Source of the DNA: Yeosuana aromativorans | GTDB taxonomy: Bacteria > Bacteroidota > Bacteroidia > Flavobacteriales > Flavobacteriaceae | Assembly (NCBI RefSeq): GCF_014646655.1 | Contig: NZ_BMNR01000010.1 | Location: 1-62,716, forward strand | Length of the DNA stretch: 62,716 nucleotides | Direction of reading: 5' to 3' | The notes under the pieces: model-generated | The model's database searches: none | What the model was told of the DNA's origin: nothing | The model's input: only the letters and a program-made list of their open reading frames with translations | Program-made: the position numbers and the translations under genes | In this document: piece by piece, positions 54,302-61,936 of the stretch | How positions within the stretch are numbered: the stretch's first letter is position 1 | Layout: each line of letters starts with the position of its first letter

Positions 54302-55283
54302 TTTCAAATATTTGGTTAGCGATTTCCACGTTTCGACCATAGCCGCTATTCATTAAATCGGTATAAATCAATAAGGCTGGCACCGTGTTTTTATTCCAGT
54401 TGTTGTTTTGCCAAAATTTTTGGCGTACTTCTACATTACCCGTTTTATCAGGAACTAAACGCAATGTTTTTGCAATTTCAGGTAATTCCAGATTGCTATA
54501 GATGGTAAATTCTTGCGGTCTTAAATTCTCGGTTAGGATGGCTCCCGCAGGTTCACCTCCCAAAAGGATTTCACCACCTGTTTGATTTAAAAGTGTGTAA
54601 CGCCAATTTTGAGCCATATCAGAATCTATGAACTTCATTCGGCTTCTTATAATTCGAGGTTTTAAAACGGTGTTGAACTCCACTAACCATCGTTCCAAAA
54701 GCTCTTCCTTATTTTTAAGTACTCTTTTGTCTTTGGTTTTAATCAAATAATTTAATTCTTCCAGTTCAGCCATCACATTACTTACAGAACCTAGAGATAC
54801 TCCAACTTTTTCTGCAATAGTTCTGTATGAATCCTGTAAGTTTTCGGGTTCGCTTAACAGATGGAAGATTATTTTAACCCCAGCCTCTTGAAAGGCTCGA
54901 GATTGATTGGTTAAGGTAGCCGTTCTTCTCTTCTGGCCTTCAATAAAAATTATCAAGTCGTCTTTTTTAACAAAAGCGTTACCTGCAATATCTATATAAT
55001 TAAACTCCCTCTCCTTTAGATGATTTGCCGCTTCTTTAGATATATATTGTGCAATTAATATAATTGGCTTATTGCTTCGATTTCTAATTTCTTCAAGCTG
55101 TGACAATACCAATCCCTGATTAGAGGTTCTCATAGCTGATTTTGCTTCTACTACAAACTGTATGTTTTTGATGTTTAAAATAGCATCATAATTAGCTCTT
55201 GATGTTTCAATATCAATTGGAATATCAATTAATTTTTCAAGGTTAGTAACAGCTTCGTATATAAAATCCTGATTTCGATACAT
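54279..55283 (-). CDS. AbiEi-like helix-turn-helix protein, probable operon repressor
   Basis: 334 residues. Residues about 1-120 resemble a restriction-nuclease-like fold (YDAILNIKNIQFVVEAKSAM and EREFNYIDIAGNAFVK). Residues about 150-185 are a winged helix-turn-helix (YRTIAEKVGVSLGSVSNVMAEL). The C-terminal part has GGEPAGAILTENLRPQEFTIYS, as in AbiEi/COG4861-type proteins. Family knowledge: AbiEi antitoxins bind inverted repeats in their own promoter. It is the first gene of the 17-kb operon, 8 bp downstream of a symmetric TGTTCA/TGAACA array, and overlaps the nucleotidyltransferase gene by 23 bp. It may occupy the place of the HTH protein MAD1, but I cannot confirm this. Confidence 0.75.
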   Translation of the reverse strand: MYRNQDFIYEAVTNLEKLIDIPIDIETSRANYDAILNIKNIQFVVEAKSAMRTSNQGLVLSQLEEIRNRSNKPIILIAQYISKEAANHLKEREFNYIDIAGNAFVKKDDLIIFIEGQKRRTATLTNQSRAFQEAGVKIIFHLLSEPENLQDSYRTIAEKVGVSLGSVSNVMAELEELNYLIKTKDKRVLKNKEELLERWLVEFNTVLKPRIIRSRMKFIDSDMAQNWRYTLLNQTGGEILLGGEPAGAILTENLRPQEFTIYSNLELPEIAKTLRLVPDKTGNVEVRQKFWQNNNWNKNTVPALLIYTDLMNSGYGRNVEIANQIFENELQHIQ

Positions 55284-55290
55284 AGTCTTT

Positions 55291-55359
55291 TGTTCATTAT
55301 TTTTAAGTGTTCAGTGACAATGAACATTCAAATATATTGAACATTAGATTAAAAAACAA
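55291..55359 (-). promoter_or_regulatory. Defence-operon promoter embedded in a symmetric four-half-site operator
   Basis: Half-sites TGTTCA at 55291-55296 and 55308-55313 and TGAACA at 55321-55326 and 55338-55343 are spaced 17, 13 and 17 bp apart, so the whole array is mirror-symmetric about 55317. The minus-strand -7 box TATATTTG (55336-55329) lies between the last two half-sites, with TTG (55359-55357) 20 nt upstream. Bound protein would cover the start of transcription, giving autorepression. The remainder of the 283-bp gap to 55566 shows nothing recognisable. Confidence 0.7.
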
Positions 55360-55566
55360 GTAAAAAGTAAATAAAAGCAAACAGGATTACATTTCATTAC
55401 GGAAAAGCTTAAATACGTATTTAGGGAAATAAACATATCTCCTTTTGAAAAGACATATTTGATCATAGTTAATCATTTCTAATATTAGTTGCTTATCGAA
55501 GTAAAATACTTATAAAAATAATAGAAAAGAAAATCTAATTAATAGCAATTAAAAAAAACAAACATT

Positions 55567-55785
55567 CTAATCATTATATAGTTTTAAATTTTTACATACT
55601 TCCTTCAATAAGTCACCTGGTTCAACGTCAATAGCCAAAGCGATTAAATAAAGTTCATCAGCACGGAGTCTAGTAGATTCGTTAGAGCTCAATTGAGAAA
55701 GTCTAGCCTGACTTATTCCAGTACGTCTTGAAACCATTGCTCTATTCACTGATTTTTTTGTGAGATACAATCCAAGGAAAGTCAT
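55567..55785 (-). CDS. Small XRE-family HTH regulator
   Basis: 72 residues, almost entirely a Cro/CI-type helix-turn-helix: VNRAMVSRRTGISQARLSQLS, then ELYLIALAIDVEPGDLLKEV. Family knowledge: such single-domain repressors on mobile elements control a divergent promoter. It is divergent from the HEPN gene at 55938 with a 152-bp gap holding that gene's promoter and several copies of TTCTAAAG- or AATCTAAAG-like sequence that may be its binding sites. It is separated from the defence operon by that operon's own promoter. Confidence 0.8.
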   Translation of the reverse strand: MTFLGLYLTKKSVNRAMVSRRTGISQARLSQLSSNESTRLRADELYLIALAIDVEPGDLLKEVCKNLKLYND

Positions 55786-55855
55786 AAATATTTCGATTTT
55801 TAATAGATAAATATACTTTGAATATAGAAAAATACAGAAATTCTAAAGTTTTATT

Positions 55856-55885
55856 TTGAATTTAAATAGATTATATATAGATTTG
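55856..55885 (+). promoter_or_regulatory. Promoter candidate of the HEPN gene
   Basis: TTG (55856-55858) and TAGATTTG (55878-55885) are separated by 19 nt, a good Bacteroidota promoter. AGATTT (55879-55884) and AAATCT (about 55892-55897) form a small palindrome over the start region, a possible XRE operator. The leader is about 45 nt. Confidence 0.55.
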
Positions 55886-55937
55886 TTTAGAAAATCTAAA
55901 GAATCATTAAGGATTCTAATATTCAAAAACAGTAGAT

Positions 55938-57101
55938 ATGGACGACAAAATTCACACGGAAAAAAAACTTATTATAAACAAACTAAAATCGTTTTTGGAA
56001 ATTAAGTATGTTTATGAATCAAGAGTTGATACAGAGGACTTATTCAATTCTTTTCTAATTATAATACTTCAAGGAAACTGTTCTTCATTAACCAAAGAAT
56101 TGTCTTCCATGGTGGCCAAAATATTTCAGGAAGAAACGGACTTTCTATACCGGATATTTTCTTTTGAATATGCCCAGCAACAGCTAAAAGAAGACAATTT
56201 GTTTTTTGTCCATGGTTGTAGATGGGAGAATGTGATTTATCATAATCCAAATGCAGAATTAGACATGTTTCATGAATATCAAATATCCGAAAAAACATTA
56301 AATAACATTAAATCTGCTTTTGAAAAGGAGCATATTAAAATTACAGCATTTTTGGATGGTGCTTCTTTTTTTATCGAAAAAAATAATCTTTCACACGCCG
56401 CTTATATGCTTCACCAATATTTGGAATTATGGTTTAGATATGCTGGGCTTTTTATTATGGGCAAGGAACGTAAAAGCCATAGTATTAAAGAACTTCAAAC
56501 CTATATTAAATCATTTGCTCCTGAACTAGGCAATTTATTTAACACGGAAATTGAGCAAGAACAATTCCTTTTAAAATTATTGGATGATGCTTATGTAACT
56601 ACAAGATATGAAAACAATTACCACATTAATTCAGTTCAAATCAATAAGATACTTGATAAAGCTAATAAAATTCAATCTACAGTTGCCTCATTATTTAATA
56701 ACAAACTTAAGTCATGCACAAAACAATCAATCCACGCAAAAAATATAGGCCTTTCTAACAAAGAGCCTGAAGATCAAAAAGAAAGTGACCTATCAAAGCT
56801 CATTAAATCCTTATCCGAAAAAGATTTTTCAGCCTTAGAACCGTATCCCTTTAAAAAAGGATATTATACCATTGGAATAGTTACGGAAGGCTATCAAGAC
56901 CTTTCCTTTATAATCTCAAATCTATTGAAAGTATGCATACTTGCTATGGATGCAGAGTACTTCCCTACTCGTTCAATACCCCAACCAGAACACAATATCA
57001 AAGAGGTTTTGGGACATGTCTTGGATATGATACCCCATGAGGAAATGGAACTGCTTGATGTCATCAGGGATTTAGCATTAGAGTCAGAAATCAACAGCTA
57101 G
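55938..57101 (+). CDS. HEPN-domain protein with degenerate nucleotidyltransferase-like N-terminus
   Basis: 387 residues. Residues about 140-240 are a HEPN helical bundle: AAYMLHQYLELWFRYAGLF and the R-x5-H motif RYENNYH (Arg223, His229), the RNase signature. The N-terminal 130 residues have the strand-helix pattern of a minimal nucleotidyltransferase but no metal-binding acids. The C-terminal 100 residues (YQDLSFIISNLLKVCILAM, MIPHEEMELLDVIRDLA) recur in the next gene. Family knowledge: HEPN RNases act in toxin-antitoxin and abortive defence; similar genes sit near transfer genes of Bacteroidota integrative elements. The stop overlaps the next gene's GTG by 1 bp. Confidence 0.78.
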   Translation: MDDKIHTEKKLIINKLKSFLEIKYVYESRVDTEDLFNSFLIIILQGNCSSLTKELSSMVAKIFQEETDFLYRIFSFEYAQQQLKEDNLFFVHGCRWENVIYHNPNAELDMFHEYQISEKTLNNIKSAFEKEHIKITAFLDGASFFIEKNNLSHAAYMLHQYLELWFRYAGLFIMGKERKSHSIKELQTYIKSFAPELGNLFNTEIEQEQFLLKLLDDAYVTTRYENNYHINSVQINKILDKANKIQSTVASLFNNKLKSCTKQSIHAKNIGLSNKEPEDQKESDLSKLIKSLSEKDFSALEPYPFKKGYYTIGIVTEGYQDLSFIISNLLKVCILAMDAEYFPTRSIPQPEHNIKEVLGHVLDMIPHEEMELLDVIRDLALESEINS

Positions 57102-57466
57102 TGAAAGAAAAAAAGAAACATAAAGAAGTATTGAAGAGAATTCAAAAGTCATTGTCAAATAGAGACGGATTGTTAAGACCTTCTGGATATTCATGTAACA
57201 ATAAACCTATGATGAAAGGAGAATTTTCAATATGTGATAATGACGAACTTTTATTCAACATATCTTGCTTACTGAAAACCTGTGTATTAGCACTTGAGGG
57301 AGACGCTACCTTTTCATCATCTGCCCATTCAAATGCTGACCCTAAAGCCAATGTTATAGTATCATTGGAATTCATTATCAATTTATTACCAAGAGAACAG
57401 ATGGTCACATTAGATGATATTACAAGAATACTATCTAAAATAGAGTTAGAAAAAGACCAATTATAA
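57101..57466 (+). CDS. Small protein repeating the C-terminal domain of the HEPN protein
   Basis: 121 residues. GTG start at 57101 overlaps the previous stop by one base (TAGTG). FNISCLLKTCVLALEGDATFSS and IINLLPREQMVTLDDITRIL line up with ISNLLKVCILAMDAEYFPT and VLDMIPHEEMELLDVIRDLA of the HEPN protein. It therefore looks like a stand-alone duplicate of that domain. It might compete with or cap the HEPN protein, as an antitoxin or assembly partner. Family not known to me. It is convergent with the Gabija genes, 110 bp from them. Confidence 0.65.
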   Translation: MKEKKKHKEVLKRIQKSLSNRDGLLRPSGYSCNNKPMMKGEFSICDNDELLFNISCLLKTCVLALEGDATFSSSAHSNADPKANVIVSLEFIINLLPREQMVTLDDITRILSKIELEKDQL

Positions 57467-57576
57467 AACTAAAATTATAATAAAAGCAAAAAAAAGACCC
57501 TAAAAAGGTGAATGAAATCGGCTCAAATTCAATTGGTAATTTACAGTCAACAGAATCTTTCTTCATATAATCTCAT

Positions 57577-59571
57577 TTACAAAACAACTATTCTCCATCC
57601 ATTATCCTGTAATTGCTGTCTCATTTTATCATCTACCCTGCCAGAATGAGCAGCATAGCATAACAAAATTGTTGGTCTTGATAAACCCACATACATCATT
57701 TTTGCAGATTCTTTTGTTCTTACCCCATCGTTAGCCTTTATTCTTCGACCAAGTAGTTGCTGCTTTGATTTATCTGTTTCATGCTGGTAATAACAAGTTT
57801 CAAGATATAGAGTTGCACTATGAGTTTCTCCCTTAACAGAATGAATACTACCAAGTTCTACTTCAATATTATTTAGCTTAAAAACATTAGCTATTTCTTG
57901 ATTATTCTCTGCTTTATGAGCTAATTCTATATCAGCACTATTTAAAAATGTATTCGTAACATCCAATAACTGGTTTTTCTCAAATACATCAGTTAACATT
58001 TTTCTAAAAAAAGTAGCACAATTGTTTCTAACGCCATTACTATTAGCATTAATTAACGCCATAGACCAATTGTAGATATTCAAATTAAGTTCTTCGTATA
58101 TGGAAAAATAATTATCGCGTAAATGATCCAATAGTTTTCTCTTTGTATATGGTCTATCCTCAACTTGTAAATTTTCCAATCTAAGCACTTTTAAAAAAGC
58201 GTTCAAAACGTTTTTCCTAATCGGCTCTAATGTTTTCTTAGTCTTGTCAAAATTTAACAGGTATGAAATTAGATTCTGATAATCTAATTTCTGACCAACA
58301 TTAACCTTACTATAATTTGGGTGATAATCAGTTATTCCCAATTTATTAGCAGTATCATGAGAAGAATTCCAACCAATTGCTTTTATTGGATTTTTATCAT
58401 CGTTAAACGCACCCGAATTTTTGTATTCCTCAATGACTTCTATGAATCGCGTTAATACTTGTCCTTTAGTATTATTTTCAAACAAAATCATAATGGGAGG
58501 AATATTTCGATTCTCATTTCTTCCAGCCATTTCAATGAAATTTAAGCCAAAATGTTTTACGACATTAGCAATCTGAGGCGATAACCGCTGACTACCTGTT
58601 AGCTTCATCATTTTTTCTCTATCTGACCATACATTATCAATTTTTATGTTTCCGGAGAATATAGCTTGATTTTTATCTCCAATTCTTTGAAAAACATGAT
58701 TTTTAATGCATTTAGAATAGAAAAGTTTGTCTAATAAATTGTACTGATGAGAATCCATGTCTTGCATTTCATCTACAAAAACTTGTTTGAACCTGTTTTG
58801 AACTATTTTCTTGATTTCTGGGATTTTTTTAATGTACGATTCAGCTAGAAAGTATGCGTCATCAAAACATAATACTCCAGTAGATAAAATTGTTTTTTTT
58901 AATTCGTGTAAATAAGTAATAACCTGTTGTTTTTCCTCTGGGGTATAATCAATATAATTTTGAGGTCTTGTATTTCCTCTTGGTTTATTTATTTCTAATT
59001 CATCTCCTCCAATCGTTTTTACTAATCTAACATGACCATTTTCATTAAACCCATATCTGTATGAATATATAAGTGAAGGATTAGAATTATATATGTGTTT
59101 AACTTTGTTGAAAGTTTGAAATGTTTGCCCTGTCAAACAACGTTGTAAAAAGAATTCCAATCTTTCATTATATATTTCATTGTCAATTCTGTAATGTCCC
59201 TTTTTTCTGATTTTATTGTAAAATGGAATTGCTAAAAATTGGTCAACAAAACTTTGAATTGTTCCCACAAAATTCGGATATGAAAATAGCTTTGGGCAAT
59301 GCTTGCCTATTTTTTCTTTTATTTCATCAACTGCCGTGTTTGTATGAGAGATAACTAATATCCCGGAATTATCTGAAAAAGGAAGATGCTGTTCAAGAAT
59401 TAGAAGTTTAGCAAGTAATGCTGTGGTTTTTCCACTCCCAGGTACAGCTTGCAAATCAATAGTATCCATGTTTTTTATAAAATCAATTCGTTCTCGGTCA
59501 AACACTTTGATTTTGCCAAAAAGAATTTTTTCAGCATATCTAATTTCGCTATTAGTTATTACCGGAAGCAT
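57577..59571 (-). CDS. gajB: Gabija UvrD-like helicase GajB
   Basis: 664 residues. Superfamily 1 helicase motifs: Walker A QAVPGSGKTTALLAK (about 41-55), motif Ia VISHTNTAVDEI, motif II VFVDEMQDMD (about 265), GDKNQAIFSG (motif III), SVKGETH (motif V) and MYVGLSRPTILL (motif VI). Family knowledge: GajB binds the GajA nuclease assembly and is needed for anti-phage activity, acting as an NTPase/helicase that responds to DNA ends. It overlaps gajA by 20 bp, the usual gene pair arrangement. Length is larger than the short GajB forms but within the family's range to my knowledge. Confidence 0.88.
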   Translation of the reverse strand: MLPVITNSEIRYAEKILFGKIKVFDRERIDFIKNMDTIDLQAVPGSGKTTALLAKLLILEQHLPFSDNSGILVISHTNTAVDEIKEKIGKHCPKLFSYPNFVGTIQSFVDQFLAIPFYNKIRKKGHYRIDNEIYNERLEFFLQRCLTGQTFQTFNKVKHIYNSNPSLIYSYRYGFNENGHVRLVKTIGGDELEINKPRGNTRPQNYIDYTPEEKQQVITYLHELKKTILSTGVLCFDDAYFLAESYIKKIPEIKKIVQNRFKQVFVDEMQDMDSHQYNLLDKLFYSKCIKNHVFQRIGDKNQAIFSGNIKIDNVWSDREKMMKLTGSQRLSPQIANVVKHFGLNFIEMAGRNENRNIPPIMILFENNTKGQVLTRFIEVIEEYKNSGAFNDDKNPIKAIGWNSSHDTANKLGITDYHPNYSKVNVGQKLDYQNLISYLLNFDKTKKTLEPIRKNVLNAFLKVLRLENLQVEDRPYTKRKLLDHLRDNYFSIYEELNLNIYNWSMALINANSNGVRNNCATFFRKMLTDVFEKNQLLDVTNTFLNSADIELAHKAENNQEIANVFKLNNIEVELGSIHSVKGETHSATLYLETCYYQHETDKSKQQLLGRRIKANDGVRTKESAKMMYVGLSRPTILLCYAAHSGRVDDKMRQQLQDNGWRIVVL

Positions 59572-61396
59572 ATTTTATAGCATCAATTAAATATTTAATT
59601 TCTTGATCTGCTTCAATCTGTTCTTTAGTAATCGTAGCATTTTTTAACTGCTCTGAAAAATGTTGTGCTATGATTGATTTTGAAATCTTTTTACCAAGTA
59701 CATAATTATTATAAATGGAAAAAGCAATATCGAGTTGAGCATCTCCCCAATTATTGAATTTGGTATCTATATTTGCAATCTCCGTATTATATGAAGTTAA
59801 ATCTTGAACCCCTTCATCTTCTTTCTGCTCTTTTAAAGCATTCAACACAGCAGCAAAAAATGGCTTTCTGATTATTTCGGATAGCGATAGGCAATATTCT
59901 AGAGTCCAATGGGGTGAGACAAATGTTTTAACATTATGCCCGTTGTATTTATTTTCCTTAGCAGAGATTTTATCAGCCATTACAACATCCTCTTCGGTTT
60001 CGGTATCAGCTATTATATTTTTATATGCGTCTGGCTTTACATCTACATCAGTTATTATAGCAACAGGTAATTCGAGATGTGGTTCTTTTTCACGTTTAAA
60101 TATTCTGCTATATCTTAAAAAAGCTGTATTGCCTAAGTTAACAATAGAAACTCCTTTTTCTGTAAGATTTATTCCTATTTTCGATGCAAGTGCAGGTAAA
60201 AACAATTCTTCCGCCCATCCTTCAACTAAAATTACTCCTTTAGCAAAAAATAAATTAGACTTTGTTACATCTAAAAATCTTTCTAAAAAAGTGTAATCTG
60301 TTGCTCTTAGCTTTGTATATTCATTTCCCATTGGGTATGCGTTTCCATTACAACACATTATGAGTTTTTCTAAGCTAATCTTCGATGCAATATTTGGACT
60401 GTGTGTAGTAAAAATCAATTGAATATCTTCATACTCTTGTAACTTTTCAACAACTTGTAACTGTATTTGAGGGTGCAGATGTGCTTCAATTTCTTCAATT
60501 AAACCTAATCGAATTCCTGACCAATCCTTTTTGTTAAGATGCAATAATTCTGAAGATATAAATAAAAGATTATGACTGCCTAATCCTAGATTCATATCAT
60601 TTTCAAAGAGTAACCATAAGCTTTCTAATATGCTTTTTAGATTACCGCCTGAGACCTCGAATTGAGTTGATTTATTAGCAAAAGACTTTAGGTATTTATC
60701 AATCTCATTTTTTAATTCTTTACCTTTTAACTCCTTTTCTTGGAGATCATTTCCATCTTTATCTTTCCCGTCAAAATAATTTTTAATGTGGTAATTAAGT
60801 TCTAAAATTCTTTCAACCAAAAGGTGGTCATTTTCTCTATTCTTGAATGCCTCATGTCCCGCAAAAATTTGTGATAATCTAGAATTTTTTCTTGGTATTA
60901 ATTCAGCATTGGCATTTCTCAGTGGTTTTAGATATGTTGCTTTTAAATATTCTCTAGCTTCAGCGGTTAATTGATGTCCATATTCATCTACGCCAGCACG
61001 TATATCAAATGGTAAAATCCTATCGAATCTTCTGCTTACTTCTAAAATTACTCTTAAGTATGGTTGTACACTACCTTCTTCTCCATACCAACCCAGCCAT
61101 TCAGTAAAATGACTTGCTTCTTTTGGAGTTAACTCAATAAATTTCAATTCTATTCTAAGCTTTTGGGTATCCTTGAAAAAATCTTCATGCTCAATTCTAA
61201 TCCAATCTGCACTATGCGTTTTCAGGACTATTTTTATTGCATCGACAATAGCTGTTTTACCAGAATCATTTTCACCAATAAGAATATTTACACCTTTCTT
61301 AAAAGGAACTACCAAATCTGGCGTGTCAGGATTCAAATCATTTGAACCAGATCCAAATTTTCTAAAGTTCCATATTTTTAGTTCAGATAAATACAT
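59552..61396 (-). CDS. gajA: Gabija OLD-family nuclease GajA (ATPase-TOPRIM)
   Basis: 614 residues. ABC-type ATPase with Walker A GENDSGKTA (41-49) and Walker B GLIEEIEAHLHP (about 299), with ILESLWLLFENDMNLG and SSELLHLNK as signature region. Then a TOPRIM nuclease domain with LVEGWAEELFL (acidic Glu, about 390) and IITDVDVKPD (the DxD, about 450). Family knowledge: GajA is a sequence-specific DNA-nicking enzyme inhibited by nucleotides and activated when phage replication depletes them. ATG start at 61396 (MYLSELKIWNFRKFG). It shares its transcript with gajB and lies next to mobilisation genes. Confidence 0.9.
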   Translation of the reverse strand: MYLSELKIWNFRKFGSGSNDLNPDTPDLVVPFKKGVNILIGENDSGKTAIVDAIKIVLKTHSADWIRIEHEDFFKDTQKLRIELKFIELTPKEASHFTEWLGWYGEEGSVQPYLRVILEVSRRFDRILPFDIRAGVDEYGHQLTAEAREYLKATYLKPLRNANAELIPRKNSRLSQIFAGHEAFKNRENDHLLVERILELNYHIKNYFDGKDKDGNDLQEKELKGKELKNEIDKYLKSFANKSTQFEVSGGNLKSILESLWLLFENDMNLGLGSHNLLFISSELLHLNKKDWSGIRLGLIEEIEAHLHPQIQLQVVEKLQEYEDIQLIFTTHSPNIASKISLEKLIMCCNGNAYPMGNEYTKLRATDYTFLERFLDVTKSNLFFAKGVILVEGWAEELFLPALASKIGINLTEKGVSIVNLGNTAFLRYSRIFKREKEPHLELPVAIITDVDVKPDAYKNIIADTETEEDVVMADKISAKENKYNGHNVKTFVSPHWTLEYCLSLSEIIRKPFFAAVLNALKEQKEDEGVQDLTSYNTEIANIDTKFNNWGDAQLDIAFSIYNNYVLGKKISKSIIAQHFSEQLKNATITKEQIEADQEIKYLIDAIKYASGNN

Positions 61397-61477
61397 GTTA
61401 ATTTTTTATCATTTACTTTTAAAGCTTATTTATCATTTAGATAATTATAGATACAGAACCTTAACTAATGTTTGTTA

Positions 61478-61499
61478 TATTCATTAATTTTAATGAATA
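61478..61499. repeat. Near-perfect palindrome upstream of gajA
   Basis: TATTCATTAA (61478-61487) and TTAATGAATA (61490-61499) form 10-bp arms around a 2-nt centre, in the 209-bp gap between gajA and the small membrane-protein gene. It is about 80 bp upstream of gajA and could be an operator or part of the transfer-origin region. No clean TAnnTTTG box was found beside it. Confidence 0.4.
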
Positions 61500-61605
61500 A
61501 TACGGCTCAAAAGGTCGCTATTATCAATCAATTTCAGGGAGACTTTAAAGTTAAAAAAGAAAATGAACTTTTATGTATTTTACTGAAATTTCTGTCGAAA
61601 ATATA

Positions 61606-61920
61606 TTATTTCAAAAACATATAGGATATTAGTACTATAGTAACTACTATACAAACTATAAATAACACAACAGCCCAATTAGGATAAATCTTAGCTTTAT
61701 TAATTTTATCATTAAATCGACTTTCAAAGCCCTCAATAGCTTTTATGTGAGATGCCATTTGTTTCTGGTGTTCCTCGATAATGGTTTTGTATTCCGATAC
61801 ATCCATCCTGATCTTTGCGTCCTTTAATCGGTCATTGAAGTTGTCCAGTTTCTCGACACCATTCTTAAAGTCATTTATTTCATTGACCAAAAGAGCTGTC
61901 AGTTCCTCAAGTTTTGTCAT
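61606..61920 (-). CDS. Small coiled-coil membrane protein next to the relaxase
   Basis: 104 residues. The first 75 are charged and helical with a heptad-like pattern (VEKLDNFNDRLKDAKI, EEHQKQMASHIKAIEGFESRF); residues about 79-102 (WAVVLFIVCIVVTIVLISYMFL) are one membrane span, leaving the bulk in the cytoplasm. Similar short proteins follow MobB-type relaxase genes in flavobacterial elements, as I recall (DUF6730-like), so it may be an accessory mobilisation protein. It lies 16 bp after the relaxase gene on the same strand. Confidence 0.6.
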   Translation of the reverse strand: MTKLEELTALLVNEINDFKNGVEKLDNFNDRLKDAKIRMDVSEYKTIIEEHQKQMASHIKAIEGFESRFNDKINKAKIYPNWAVVLFIVCIVVTIVLISYMFLK

Positions 61921-61936
61921 GACTGTTATGTTTTAT

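Noticed and set aside
38512-55283. Conventional type I restriction-modification system
   Set aside because: M and S subunits are present but no HsdR helicase-nuclease; instead the operon continues into a NERD-kinase giant, an unknown protein and a HerA-like ATPase.
37818-55283. BREX type 2 (Pgl) system
   Set aside because: The giant kinase resembles PglW, but no PglZ alkaline-phosphatase-like or PglY homologue is recognisable, and an HsdS-type subunit is present.
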